Shown piece after piece: positions 36,524 through 45,092 of a stretch of 64,000 nt of DNA. The notes under the pieces are model-generated. The model was not told the origin of the DNA. It made no database searches and saw only the letters and a program-made list of their open reading frames with translations. The position numbers were made by a program, and so were the translations under genes. The DNA comes from Pedobacter chinensis. Lineage in GTDB: Bacteria; Bacteroidota; Bacteroidia; Sphingobacteriales; Sphingobacteriaceae. The DNA is taken from assembly GCF_003339865.1 (NCBI RefSeq), contig NZ_QPKV01000004.1, positions 620,001 to 684,000 on the forward strand. Reading direction: 5' to 3'. How positions within the stretch are numbered: position 1 is the first letter of the stretch; every line of letters starts with the position of its first letter.

Positions 36524-37306
36524 CTCGCCAGTGGTTGGTTCTTTTCTTCCAGGATTATCACCTATTTGGATATAAGCGATCTCATCCCAGCAACGATCGA
36601 TGGTTTTTATTAAATCACCCTCCGTACGTTGCATGTGATAAATATCGTACAGAATTTTACATGATGGGCTTTTTACTGCTTTACAGACCGCATACGTTTC
36701 GTTGGTCTTTTGCAAAAATAAATCCGGAGTATCACTCAGGGTTTCTAAAACCATAATTAAACCATGCGGCTCAAATATTTCTGCCCCGGCACGCATGGCA
36801 TCAATCACGTTGGCAAATTGATTTCCGTATGGTAAATTCCGTTCATAAAACCCTGGTACTACGGTAAGCCATTTAGCATTGCAACGTTTCGCTGCCTCTA
36901 CCGATTTTTTACAGGTTTCTACAAATTTATCCTTGAATTCCTTTTTTCCGGTAGTTAGCGATGTTTTCCAATTGTCGCCACCATCAACTACGAAAACACC
37001 CATTCGCATCCCTAATTTAGCAAGCAGGTTTCCGATTTTTTCCTGTTCTTCAACTGGTCTGGCCAGATAGCCATTATCCTCAATGGAGCGAAACCCCTTG
37101 TCGTACATAAATTGTATCTGATCGAGAAAGCTTTTGCCTGCATGATTGGCGAACATTCCCTGATGTGGTGCATAATCCAGATTAAATGGCTTATCGCTTA
37201 AAGATGTTTCCTGTTTTTTGGTAGCAAAAGCATTTGTAAATCCTGTCCACGTAGTAATTGCTCCTGCAGTGAACAGGCTATTTCTTATAAATTCACTTCT
37301 TTTCAT
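36380..37306 (-). CDS. Exported sugar-phosphate isomerase/epimerase-like TIM-barrel protein
   Basis: 308 residues. It starts MKRSEFIRNSLFTAGAIT, a Tat-like signal. The AP-endonuclease-2/hydroxypyruvate-isomerase fold is shown by FLDQIQFMYDKGFRSIEDNG, the metal-ligand Glu in LIMVLETLSDTPD, ILYDIYHMQRTEGDLIKTI (Asp/His), IAYIQIGDNPGRKEPTTGEINY and YKGIMGMEHGN. It would isomerise a keto/aldo sugar or sugar acid with a divalent metal. Last gene of the SUMF1 - Gfo/Idh - ApbE - isomerase operon (29 bp behind apbE). Its 3' end has been duplicated downstream. Confidence 0.82.
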   Translation of the reverse strand: MKRSEFIRNSLFTAGAITTWTGFTNAFATKKQETSLSDKPFNLDYAPHQGMFANHAGKSFLDQIQFMYDKGFRSIEDNGYLARPVEEQEKIGNLLAKLGMRMGVFVVDGGDNWKTSLTTGKKEFKDKFVETCKKSVEAAKRCNAKWLTVVPGFYERNLPYGNQFANVIDAMRAGAEIFEPHGLIMVLETLSDTPDLFLQKTNETYAVCKAVKSPSCKILYDIYHMQRTEGDLIKTIDRCWDEIAYIQIGDNPGRKEPTTGEINYKNLFKHLHQKGYKGIMGMEHGNAKGGKEGELAVIAAYRQEDTFL

Positions 37307-37335
37307 TCGTTTGTTTTTTGAATTTTAAAGCCAGT

Positions 37336-38331
37336 TTAATTCTTAATTAGTTTTTTGAATCCGCTTGATAAAGTATCTGCAACAGATCCATCTTTTTTAT
37401 GATAAACAAAATAAGCCTCTAAGTCTTTCCGCTCTTCTACAAATTTTAGTGCTTCAGGCAAATGCATTCCCATTAGTGCATTGTCGTAACCATCGGCAGT
37501 AATGGCGTCTTTTGCATACACCGTTACGCTAATCATTTCATTTTCTAGTGGATAACCCGTTTTTGCATTAATCAGGTGCGAAATTTTTTTCTTCCCGCTT
37601 TGATGGAATTTTCTGTAATTACCAGAAGTAGTGATCGCCCCACTGTCAAGAGTGGCGATATGCCTGATCGTAGGTATTCCGGTTTTATCGGGTCCCTCAA
37701 TGCCAATTTTCATTGATGATCCATCTGGTTTTGGCCCAGCAATTCTAATTTCTCCTCCTAATTCAGCAACGTAGCTTTTTATGCCTTTTTTCGATAAATA
37801 TAATGCTATTAAATCTACACTATAACCTTGAGCAATGCCATTCAAATCAATTTGAATACAGGATTTTGTTTTGAACAATCTTCCGTTTTTAAGTTTCAGA
37901 TTTTCCATCCCTACGCATTTTAATATCGATTTGATTTCCATGCTGCTTGGTTCATTGTTATTTTCTTTCGGACCAAAACCCCATGCTTGTACCAAAGGAG
38001 CAACCGTAATGTCAAAAATGCCTTTGGTATCGCGGTTGATTTCAAAGCTTCTTTTTAAAACATCAATTAAAAAAAGATCGACTTTCAGTTCTTTTTCAGC
38101 TGCATTAAATTGATTGATCAGGGAGCCTTTTTTGTACAGCGACATTGATAAATCAATTTCATCCAACAAACTATCAATGCCTTTTTTAGTGGCAATACTA
38201 TCAGTTGCATAGTACATGATGGTATAATCTGTACCTTGTGCCAAGCCAGTGATTTTATATTGCTTCAATTCCTTTGCTGAAACGAAAGCATAGCATAATG
38301 AAAGGCAAAGGAACAGAATTCTGATTATCAT
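37336..38331 (-). CDS. apbE: FAD:protein FMN transferase (ApbE family)
   Basis: 331 residues with signal peptide (IRILFLCLSLCYAFVSA). ApbE signatures: KITGLAQGTDYTIMYY (start of domain), IQIDLNGIAQGYSVDLIALYL (flavin/metal region), SYVAELGGEIRIAGPKPDGSSMKIGIEGP, LDSGAITTSGNYRKFH, HLINAKTGYPLENEMISVTVYA, and ADGYDNALMGM (metal Asp). It transfers FMN from FAD to Thr/Ser of periplasmic or membrane flavoproteins. Here it is 5 bp downstream of a Gfo/Idh oxidoreductase rather than near an Rnf/Nqr complex, so its target is unclear. Confidence 0.88.
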   Translation of the reverse strand: MIIRILFLCLSLCYAFVSAKELKQYKITGLAQGTDYTIMYYATDSIATKKGIDSLLDEIDLSMSLYKKGSLINQFNAAEKELKVDLFLIDVLKRSFEINRDTKGIFDITVAPLVQAWGFGPKENNNEPSSMEIKSILKCVGMENLKLKNGRLFKTKSCIQIDLNGIAQGYSVDLIALYLSKKGIKSYVAELGGEIRIAGPKPDGSSMKIGIEGPDKTGIPTIRHIATLDSGAITTSGNYRKFHQSGKKKISHLINAKTGYPLENEMISVTVYAKDAITADGYDNALMGMHLPEALKFVEERKDLEAYFVYHKKDGSVADTLSSGFKKLIKN

Positions 38332-38336
38332 ATTTT

Positions 38337-39656
38337 TTACAAAACCTTCGTTTTACCTGGCATTGCTATAGGGTATAAACCATTTTCATCTGGCATTAAT
38401 TTCGGATTTGCATCCCATGCGAAACGCTCTGGCATCAAGCTATTTTCAGCAGCCAGGGCATCTTCCCATTTAATGGTTTGGCCAGAATAAGTTGCATAAC
38501 GTCCAATTATTCCCGTTAATGTGCTGGTTGCGCCATATTCTGCATTGTCAAATTTATATTCTCCTTTTGATATTGCCTCAAAAAGTTCATCGTGCTCTGT
38601 TTGGTAAGGGTTTGCATTTCCTTTGGTGTTGTGATTGTAAATGACATTGCCTTTCCAGTCCCATAGCTTGGCCTGGTTGCCCGCAGATAAGAAAATTTTA
38701 CCTTTTGTGCCCTGGAAAGTTTCATCAACACGGTTGGGTACACCCTCAAAATGCTTGCATTGACTGTAAATTACCGATCCATCAGCATAAGTCAGTTCTA
38801 CTGCGTGGTTATCATAAATCTCTCCATAATCTTTTCCGGTTCGCCATGCTCTGCTGCCCGTACCTTGAACTGAAATTGGATGGGTTCCTTTGATCCAGTT
38901 TGCAATATCAATATTATGAACGTGTTGTTCTACAATGTGATCGCCACATAACCAGTTAAAATAGTACCAGTTTCGCATTTGGTATTCCATTTCAGTTTGA
39001 TTTGCCTGACGTGGACGAACCCACACACCGCCGCTATTCCAATAAACCTGACCAGAAACAATATCTCCGATAGCACCATCCTTTACTAGTTTCATTGCCT
39101 CACGATAATTACTTTGATAACGTCTTTGCAAGCCCACTACAACATTAAGTTTTTTCTTTTTTGCGATTTCTGCTGCCGCTAAAACCTTTCTGATTCCAGG
39201 TGAATCAACCGCAACAGGTTTTTCCATGAAAACATGCTTGCCTTGTTTTATGGCTTCTTCAAAATGGATTGGTCTAAAGCCCGGAGGGGTAACCAATAAT
39301 ACCACATCTGCTAATGGAATAGCTTTTAAATAGGCATCGAAACCTACAAACTGGCGTTCTTTAGGAACATCCATTTTTGCAGCAAATTTAGTGTTAAGTG
39401 ATTGGTAACTGCTATCCAGACGATCCTGAAAAGCATCGGCCATGGCTACTAACTTTATATTGAATTTTGTGCTAAGTGCCTGAAAAGCGGCTCCGGTTCC
39501 TCTATCTCCGCAACCAATTAATGCAATTTTAATGGTGTCGCTTCCGGAAGCATAAGCACCGGCAAGTGGAAAGCTACTGAGCATTGCACCACCAGCCAGT
39601 AGGGCAGAGGCCTTTAAAAAATCTCGTCTTTCTTTTGTGTTTGGTTCTTTTTTCAT
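38337..39656 (-). CDS. Exported Gfo/Idh/MocA family oxidoreductase
   Basis: 439 residues. The Tat signal is ERRDFLKASALLAGGAMLSS (acidic rather than twin-Arg core, but typical of this Bacteroidota family). NAD(P) fold: IKIALIGCGDRGTGAAFQAL; then VLLVTPPGFRPIHFEEAIKQGKHVFMEKPVAVD with the conserved EKP, and VVGLQRRYQSNY. The C-terminal domain has YFNWLCGDHIVEQHVHNIDIANWI, i.e. the catalytic-region DxxxH. It oxidises or reduces a sugar with a tightly held nicotinamide cofactor in the periplasm. Operon with SUMF1 upstream and apbE downstream. Confidence 0.88.
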   Translation of the reverse strand: MKKEPNTKERRDFLKASALLAGGAMLSSFPLAGAYASGSDTIKIALIGCGDRGTGAAFQALSTKFNIKLVAMADAFQDRLDSSYQSLNTKFAAKMDVPKERQFVGFDAYLKAIPLADVVLLVTPPGFRPIHFEEAIKQGKHVFMEKPVAVDSPGIRKVLAAAEIAKKKKLNVVVGLQRRYQSNYREAMKLVKDGAIGDIVSGQVYWNSGGVWVRPRQANQTEMEYQMRNWYYFNWLCGDHIVEQHVHNIDIANWIKGTHPISVQGTGSRAWRTGKDYGEIYDNHAVELTYADGSVIYSQCKHFEGVPNRVDETFQGTKGKIFLSAGNQAKLWDWKGNVIYNHNTKGNANPYQTEHDELFEAISKGEYKFDNAEYGATSTLTGIIGRYATYSGQTIKWEDALAAENSLMPERFAWDANPKLMPDENGLYPIAMPGKTKVL

Positions 39657-39689
39657 TTCTGAGGATTATATTGGTTTTATAAGTGTAGA

Positions 39690-40655
39690 TTATAAATCTT
39701 TGATGGGTTGCTTATTATAATAAGCTTCAATTTCAGCTTTAGAAGGAGTTTTAGCAGGCCGAACCAATCTCATCCCAACAAAAGGAGCTTCCGGAAACCA
39801 CCAATTGCTTTTAGGTATTTGCGGATCCAACTGTTTCCATGAAGGATCAGATGCCAGGCGTGCTGTTGAAGTTAAATTCTCCGGAGTTTCATCATAAGAA
39901 CCACCACGTACAACATTTGGGTATAGTTTTTCAGGGGTCGCTACAGGATTTTCTGTTGTTTTTCCTTTTCCCTGAAGATAAAAGTCTGCAATATATTGGT
40001 CGTAAGTCCATTCGCTTACATTTCCGTGCATATCATATAAACCCCAGGCGTTTGGTTTTTTCTGTCCGACAGGATGAGTTTTATTATCGCTATTTTCACT
40101 GTACCATGCGTAGTCTTTTAAGTTGGAGATATCATCTCCGAAATTATAATTAGTATTGGTTCCGGCTTTACATGCATATTCCCATTCCGCTTCAGTTGGT
40201 AAGCGATAGAAAACCCCCGTTCGGGCATATAACCATTTGCAGAACTGAATGGCATTATATTGAGTCATGGCAACCGCCGGCTGATTTTCTTTTCCCATTC
40301 CAAAAGTCATGTCCAGGTATGGCTTTGTTGGCCTGGTTACCGCATCCACCTCTGCAGGAATTGCCGTAATACTGGCCTGTTTTTCATAATCACGATAAAG
40401 GAACGGCTCAAAAATATCCCAGGTAACTTCATATTTTCCAATCCAGAAAGCATCAAGTTTAACCTCATGTGCCGGTTGTTCATCTGCTTTGCCAGCTTTG
40501 CTCCCCATTTGAAATTTGCCTGCTGGTACAGCCTGCATATCAAAGGTTAATTTAGTTCCATTGATGGCTTGAGTATAGGATTTTAGCGTATTTTGAGCAA
40601 AGTTTTGCTGATAAATAAAGGTAATTAATGCAAAGGCAATAACTTTCTTAAACAT
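39690..40655 (-). CDS. SUMF1 (formylglycine-generating-enzyme-like) domain protein without the catalytic Cys pair
   Basis: About 321 residues from MFKKVIAF, which gives a clean signal peptide (FALITFIYQQNFAQ). C-type-lectin-like FGE fold: VPAGKFQMGSKAGKADEQPAHEVKLDAFWIGKYEVTW, AVAMTQYNAIQFCKWLYARTGVFYRLPTEAEWEYACKAG, AWGLYDMHGNVSEWT, RGGSYDETPENLTSTARL. True sulfatase-maturing FGE has two Cys shortly after RGGSW; here there are none, so it is a structural or binding relative (like GldJ/GldK or EgtB-type modules). First gene of the four-gene operon down to 36380. Confidence 0.85.
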   Translation of the reverse strand: MFKKVIAFALITFIYQQNFAQNTLKSYTQAINGTKLTFDMQAVPAGKFQMGSKAGKADEQPAHEVKLDAFWIGKYEVTWDIFEPFLYRDYEKQASITAIPAEVDAVTRPTKPYLDMTFGMGKENQPAVAMTQYNAIQFCKWLYARTGVFYRLPTEAEWEYACKAGTNTNYNFGDDISNLKDYAWYSENSDNKTHPVGQKKPNAWGLYDMHGNVSEWTYDQYIADFYLQGKGKTTENPVATPEKLYPNVVRGGSYDETPENLTSTARLASDPSWKQLDPQIPKSNWWFPEAPFVGMRLVRPAKTPSKAEIEAYYNKQPIKDL

Positions 40656-40797
40656 AATTTTGGTTAGCATTGCTTTGTTAAAAGCATTTTTTGGGTTACT
40701 TAATAATCTGATTACTAAAGTAATTAACCGCTATTATAATTACGAAAATTTGTGTAACAATAAAGGTATAATTGACAATTAATATTTGAAAAGATCC

Positions 40798-42075
40798 TTA
40801 TCTTCTATCTTCAGCTTTATTGCTGATATTAGCATAGCCGACTAACGTTTCCCAACGGGCACCAGGACGACGATAATAAACGAAAATTTGATAAGTGTTC
40901 TCTGTTTGAAAAAATGATCCTTCAAAAGGTTGGGTTTCTAAAGTTTTAGTGTCATTATTAAACCAGGCATATTCATAGTCGTATAAACCTTGTTTAAGCA
41001 TAATACTGGCATAAAATTGCTTTCTGCCAGCATCGTAAAGTAATTTGTTTTCTTTACCTAAAGTATAATTATTAAAACGACCGATCACGTAAGCATCGCC
41101 GCTAGTGTCTGGTGCTGTAGCATTAAGCGTAAAAAGAACACCCATGTATTCTGATTCCGTTTTATCATCTCTTCCATCAGTGTTTTTAATGTAGAAATTC
41201 CCATTCTCATCATATTGGTTGGCAAAAGCTCCGGTATTTCTCGGTGCATCCTGAAAAAGCAATACATTTACTGATTCGTTATCACGATAAATATCTTTCA
41301 CGTTATCTGCTTTATAGCGTAAACTTCTGGTATCGAATTTTCTAAACTCGTTATTTCCCCAAAAATCGTTGGTGGTTAAATCATTATAAACCAATTGATT
41401 CGGGCGAATAAAAGAAGGGCGGGTATTTATTTGTAACGTATTGGAATTGAAATTCTGCATCACCATGGCTTTTAAATCCTGATAAGGATTAGGGATGGGC
41501 ATGGTGTGATTAATCGTGAAATTTATTTTTTGCTTTGAGTTCCGTTCCATTACCTGCATGGAATTGGTAACCTCGGCAGCAACAGCAACCTGATGATCAA
41601 CAATATAAAAGCGTTGTGAAATCACAGGCTGGTTTTTGTCGCCATCCAAATAAACTTTTAAAAGATAGTTCCCTCCAATTTTTGGTTGTATCTGGGTATT
41701 TGGCAGGCTTAATTCGTAGTGTGTATATTTTCTGGTGGTGTTTGATGAATAGCGGTAATTAATTATTCTGTCATCATTAAAACCGCCTAAATAATCAATA
41801 GTGGAAATTTTTGATGGTTGCCAATCTGATGTGCAATGTTCAATGGAATACCAGTAGTTTTTAGTTCCGGCCAATAAATCATCAAAAGAAAAAGTGATGG
41901 TTTCTAAAGTGTTTAGTTGTATAACAGGCAGGCTTTGTTCACGCGAGCTATTGTAACAAAGTACCGTTTTAATATTAGGCTGATAGATTTTGTTTTCGTG
42001 AATAAAAGTTTTATCAGTTTGGGCATGAGCTAGGGTAGGGATGAAAAATAGAATCAGAAATAATATTTTTTGCAT
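40798..42075 (-). CDS. Type IX secretion system plug protein (DUF5103)
   Basis: About 425 residues from MQKILF, giving a signal peptide (ILFLILFFIPTLAHAQ). DUF5103 features: IYQPNIKTVLCYNSSREQSLPVIQLNTLETITFSFDDL, TKNYWYSIEHCTSDWQPS, YELSLPNTQIQPKIGGNYLLKVYLDGD, and the C-terminal half with LRYKADNVKDIYRDNESVNVLLFQDAPR and YDYEYAWFNNDTKTLE. In the SprA translocon of Flavobacterium a protein of this family plugs the periplasmic end of the channel. It implies a T9SS in this organism, although no other T9SS gene is in the window. Confidence 0.85.
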   Translation of the reverse strand: MQKILFLILFFIPTLAHAQTDKTFIHENKIYQPNIKTVLCYNSSREQSLPVIQLNTLETITFSFDDLLAGTKNYWYSIEHCTSDWQPSKISTIDYLGGFNDDRIINYRYSSNTTRKYTHYELSLPNTQIQPKIGGNYLLKVYLDGDKNQPVISQRFYIVDHQVAVAAEVTNSMQVMERNSKQKINFTINHTMPIPNPYQDLKAMVMQNFNSNTLQINTRPSFIRPNQLVYNDLTTNDFWGNNEFRKFDTRSLRYKADNVKDIYRDNESVNVLLFQDAPRNTGAFANQYDENGNFYIKNTDGRDDKTESEYMGVLFTLNATAPDTSGDAYVIGRFNNYTLGKENKLLYDAGRKQFYASIMLKQGLYDYEYAWFNNDTKTLETQPFEGSFFQTENTYQIFVYYRRPGARWETLVGYANISNKAEDRR

Positions 42076-42106
42076 AGCTAAAAGTAAAGTTTTCTGATGA
42101 AGTGGC

Positions 42107-42307
42107 AAAACCTCTCCCTATGAAAGTTGGTGTTTTGCTTTTATTGTGGCCTCCCTCTCCTTGAAGAGAGGGAAATCAAGGAACTGCTTTTAACCCTTAG
42201 TATTAAAATGGATTGGGTTTAAACAACTTTCTGTTCATTCCCTCTCTTTAAGGAGAGGGATAGTACCAATGTGACTTTTACTGCTTCCATTAACAGGGAG
42301 AGGTTTT
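42107..42307. repeat. Nested inverted-repeat element, ~200 bp
   Basis: Outer arms AAAACCTCTCCCT (42107-42119) and AGGGAGAGGTTTT (42295-42307) are perfect. Inner arms of 22 bp (42153-42174 and 42238-42259, based on CCCTCTCCTTGAAGAGAGGG) match with one mismatch. No ORF inside. It resembles a foldback/MITE-like or REP-type intergenic element. Confidence 0.6.
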
Positions 42308-42317
42308 TAAAACTAAA

Positions 42318-42366
42318 AGCCGCAGATTCGCAGATTATACTTTCAATAATCTGCGAATCTGCGGCT
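42318..42366 (-). terminator. Strong hairpin behind the ABC-F gene
   Basis: Perfect 20-bp arms (AGCCGCAGATTCGCAGATTA and complement) with a 9-nt loop. It lies 24 bp behind the ABC-F stop and is followed on the minus strand by TTTTAG. Its sequence may be part of a dispersed intergenic repeat, since TCTGCGGCTA occurs again at about 42378-42387. Confidence 0.65.
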
Positions 42367-42389
42367 AGTTTATTTTATCTGCGGCTAAC

Positions 42390-44297
42390 TTAACCTTCCA
42401 GTTCCATGATCTCAGCAGCCAGGCTTTCCCACTTATTCTGATGATCATCCAAATCCTGTTTAGCGGCTAAATAGCGTTTGTTTGCTTCAGCTAATTTGTC
42501 AGCTTTGCCATAAACATTCTCATCAGCTAATTCGGCTTCGATACTTTTTACACTTTGCTCTAATTCTGAAATTAATGTTTCTGTTTTCTTTAGCTCATCA
42601 TTTAATTTTTTCAACTGATTAGCCGAGTTCGGAGCAACTGGTTTTGGCTCTTCTTTTTGTTTTTCAGGCATTTTTATCGGAATGGGTTTTGAAGCAGGAA
42701 TAACACGCTTGCTGTTCCACTCTTCATATTCTGCATAAGTACCTGGATAAACCTTGATTTTTTCATTTTCAATGAACCAGATTTTGTTGGCCACATTATC
42801 AAGGAAATATCTATCGTGAGATACTGCGATAAAAGTGCCTTCAAACTGCTGTAAAGCCTGAATTAAGATGTTAACCGATTGAATATCCAAGTGGTTGGTA
42901 GGCTCATCCAGAATCAGGAAATTTGAATCTGTAGTTAAAGATTTAGCTAAGGCCACACGCGATTTTTCGCCTCCTGAAAGTACTTTGATTTTCTTGAAAA
43001 CATCATCGCCGGTAAATAAGAAACAGCCTAAAATACTGCGTAATTCGGTATCACTATGTTTAGGGGCAAATGCCTGTAACTCTTCTAAAATAGAATTACC
43101 TAAATGCAATGATTCCAATTGGTGTTGTGCGAAGAAAGTAGTGGTTACATTATGGCCAGTTTCGCACATTCCTTCAAATTTTTCAGTTCCAGCAATAATT
43201 CTCAATAATGTCGATTTACCTTTACCGTTTGCTCCGATTAATGCAATTTTATCGCCTTTTTCAATTACCGCTTCTGCATCTTCCAGAATGTGAACATTTG
43301 GGTAATGTTTTGTGGCATGTTCTATGCGAACCACATGACGGCCCGATTGTTTGGTGAATTTAAAGCTGAAATTTACAGTAGGGTTATCATCATCAACATC
43401 CTCCACACGTTCCATTTTATCTAAAGCTTTCATTCGCGATTGCGCCATTTTTGCTTTTGATGCTTTAGCTTTAAAACGCTCAATTAAACGTTCTTCCTGT
43501 TTAATTTTAGCCTGCTGATTTTTAAATTCTCCTTTTTGAATCTCGCCACGCAAAGCTTTTTCCTCTACATAGAAGCTATAATTACCTGCATAAACGGTTA
43601 ATTTTCCTTTACGCGATTCAACGGTACGGTTTACAATTTTATCCAGGAAATATCTATCGTGAGATACAATCACAATTGCACCTTCAAAGCCCATTAAATA
43701 GTTTTCCAGCCATTTAATAGAGGGTAAGTCCATGTGGTTGGTTGGTTCATCGAGCAGTAAAATATCAGGATCTTGTAAAAGAATTTTTGCCAGCATTACC
43801 CGCATACGCCAACCTCCGGAGAAAGTATTTAAAGGGCGTAACTGATCTGCTGTACTGAAACCCAAACCAGCTAAAATTTCGTTTGCTCTGTATTCGATAT
43901 TGTAACCATCCAAAGCCTCAAACTCCTGCTGTTTATCGCTTAGTTTATATAAAACCTCTTCACTATAATCTGTTTCGATTTTTTTTAGCAATTCTTCAAT
44001 TTCATCATGCAATTGATTTTGGCGTTCAAAAGCCTCCATCGCCACATGTAAAATGCTATGGTGAGAATCATAAGAAAGTAAATCCTGATTCAAATAACCT
44101 ATTTTTAAGTCCTTAGACATAGAAATGGTACCCGAACTAGGTGCATATTCTCCTACAATTAATTTTAAAAGTGTCGATTTTCCTGTCCCGTTAGCACCTA
44201 TTAAGCCAGCTCTATCGCCAGGTTTAATGTGCCAGTTCGCTTCATCGTACAAGGCTCTCGAGCCAATCAGGAATGTTAAATTATTTATTGAAATCAT
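42390..44297 (-). CDS. ABC-F family ATPase (ribosome-associated, Uup/YkpA-like)
   Basis: 635 residues from MISINNLTF; upstream in-frame codons lack coding character. Two ABC domains: Walker A GANGTGKSTLL, signature FSGGWRMR, Walker B DILLLDEPTNHMD; second Walker A GANGKGKSTLL, signature LSGGEKSRVALAKSL, Walker B FLILDEPTNHLD. The interdomain P-site linker (about 240-310, KQEERLIERFKAKASKAKMAQSRMKALDKM) and a C-terminal coiled coil (KLNDELKKTETLISELEQ onward) complete the ABC-F plan; there are no membrane segments. ABC-F proteins act on the ribosomal E site in translation or antibiotic protection; a housekeeping role is most likely. Confidence 0.92.
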   Translation of the reverse strand: MISINNLTFLIGSRALYDEANWHIKPGDRAGLIGANGTGKSTLLKLIVGEYAPSSGTISMSKDLKIGYLNQDLLSYDSHHSILHVAMEAFERQNQLHDEIEELLKKIETDYSEEVLYKLSDKQQEFEALDGYNIEYRANEILAGLGFSTADQLRPLNTFSGGWRMRVMLAKILLQDPDILLLDEPTNHMDLPSIKWLENYLMGFEGAIVIVSHDRYFLDKIVNRTVESRKGKLTVYAGNYSFYVEEKALRGEIQKGEFKNQQAKIKQEERLIERFKAKASKAKMAQSRMKALDKMERVEDVDDDNPTVNFSFKFTKQSGRHVVRIEHATKHYPNVHILEDAEAVIEKGDKIALIGANGKGKSTLLRIIAGTEKFEGMCETGHNVTTTFFAQHQLESLHLGNSILEELQAFAPKHSDTELRSILGCFLFTGDDVFKKIKVLSGGEKSRVALAKSLTTDSNFLILDEPTNHLDIQSVNILIQALQQFEGTFIAVSHDRYFLDNVANKIWFIENEKIKVYPGTYAEYEEWNSKRVIPASKPIPIKMPEKQKEEPKPVAPNSANQLKKLNDELKKTETLISELEQSVKSIEAELADENVYGKADKLAEANKRYLAAKQDLDDHQNKWESLAAEIMELEG

Positions 44298-44588
44298 TTC
44301 GGCTGCAAAAGTACGAAATTTAAAGGCTTTTTTCAGATTGAAAATCAAATACGGTAAGTTAAGAATCCGTCAATTTTCAGAAAAGCTTAACAATTTTAAA
44401 AAAGTTAGGATTGTGAATTAAAAATATCGCTTTTTTATCTAATTATTTGCATCGTTATTCATTGGGTGCGCTCCTTTATTTTCTCCCATGCCATTCATTT
44501 TATAATAATGCCGATTGAAATAGTTATGCTTGATTTGTCAGTTCAAAGTTAAATGCAATTGTTTTTTTAGATCATTCAAAAATATTCA
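44298..44588. other. Divergent promoter region ABC-F / Rrf2
   Basis: About 290 bp, AT-rich, no gene. It holds the promoters of the ABC-F gene (minus) and the Rrf2 gene (plus); only the latter's -7 box (44589-44596) can be fixed. Confidence 0.4.
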
Positions 44589-44620
44589 TACTTTTGTACT
44601 GTAATTAAAAATATTACAGT
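44589..44620 (+). promoter_or_regulatory. Promoter box and Rrf2 operator 1
   Basis: TACTTTTG (44589-44596) fits the Bacteroidota -7 consensus TANNTTTG. Immediately after it lies the palindrome ACTGTAAT-N7-ATTACAGT (44598-44620), which abuts the Rrf2 ATG at 44621. A bound regulator would block the transcription start and ribosome access. The same half-sites recur at 45049-45067. Confidence 0.7.
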
Positions 44621-45031
44621 ATGAGCGATAGTCATTTTTCAATTTCTTTGCATATTCTTACTCTTTTAGATCATGAAAAAGGACAGCTCCTGAACTCAGA
44701 ATATATTGCAGGAAGCATAAATTGTAATCCTGTTTTAGTGAGGAAGGAACTGGCTAATTTGCGTAAACATGGATTAGTGCATAGTAAGGAAGGTAAGGGT
44801 GGGGGTTCAACTTTGGCTAAAAATCCTGCAGATATTAATTTTGGCGAAGTATATAAAGCAGTGAAGCAGAAAAGTTTGTTTGGCGAAAGCAAAAATGAAC
44901 CAAATCCTGATTGCCTGGTTGGTAAGCAAATTTCCAAACATTTATCAAAACTTTATGATGAGGCAGAAAACGCTCTGATCAAAAATTTATCTACTTATAC
45001 ACTTGCTGATTTTAGCGCTAAATTCGACTAA
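44621..45031 (+). CDS. Rrf2 family transcriptional regulator (YwnA-like)
   Basis: 136 residues. Winged helix: FSISLHILTLLDHEKGQLLNSEYIAGSINCNPVLVRKELANLRKHGLVHSKEGKGGGSTLAKNP, the Rrf2 pattern with the GKGGG wing. The three clustered cysteines of FeS-binding Rrf2 proteins (IscR, NsrR) are absent; two isolated Cys remain (INCN, PDCL), so thiol or small-ligand sensing is possible. It precedes an NAD(P)-binding protein, as ywnA precedes ywnB in Bacillus. Palindromes in front of both genes suggest that it controls itself and its neighbour. Confidence 0.88.
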   Translation: MSDSHFSISLHILTLLDHEKGQLLNSEYIAGSINCNPVLVRKELANLRKHGLVHSKEGKGGGSTLAKNPADINFGEVYKAVKQKSLFGESKNEPNPDCLVGKQISKHLSKLYDEAENALIKNLSTYTLADFSAKFD

Positions 45032-45048
45032 AAAAATTTAACTAAAAC

Positions 45049-45067
45049 TGTAATAAAAAACATTACA
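45049..45067 (+). promoter_or_regulatory. Rrf2 operator 2
   Basis: TGTAAT-AAAAAAC-ATTACA: same half-sites and same 7-bp spacer as operator 1, here 25 bp upstream of the SDR start at 45093. Two identical sites in front of two adjacent genes strongly suggest a common regulator, most simply the Rrf2 protein. Confidence 0.7.
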
Positions 45068-45092
45068 ATTAAACAATTTAATCTTAAATAAT

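Noticed and set aside
39690..40655. Sulfatase-activating formylglycine-generating enzyme
   Set aside because: The catalytic Cys pair after RGGSW is missing (RGGSYDETPE), and no sulfatase is nearby.
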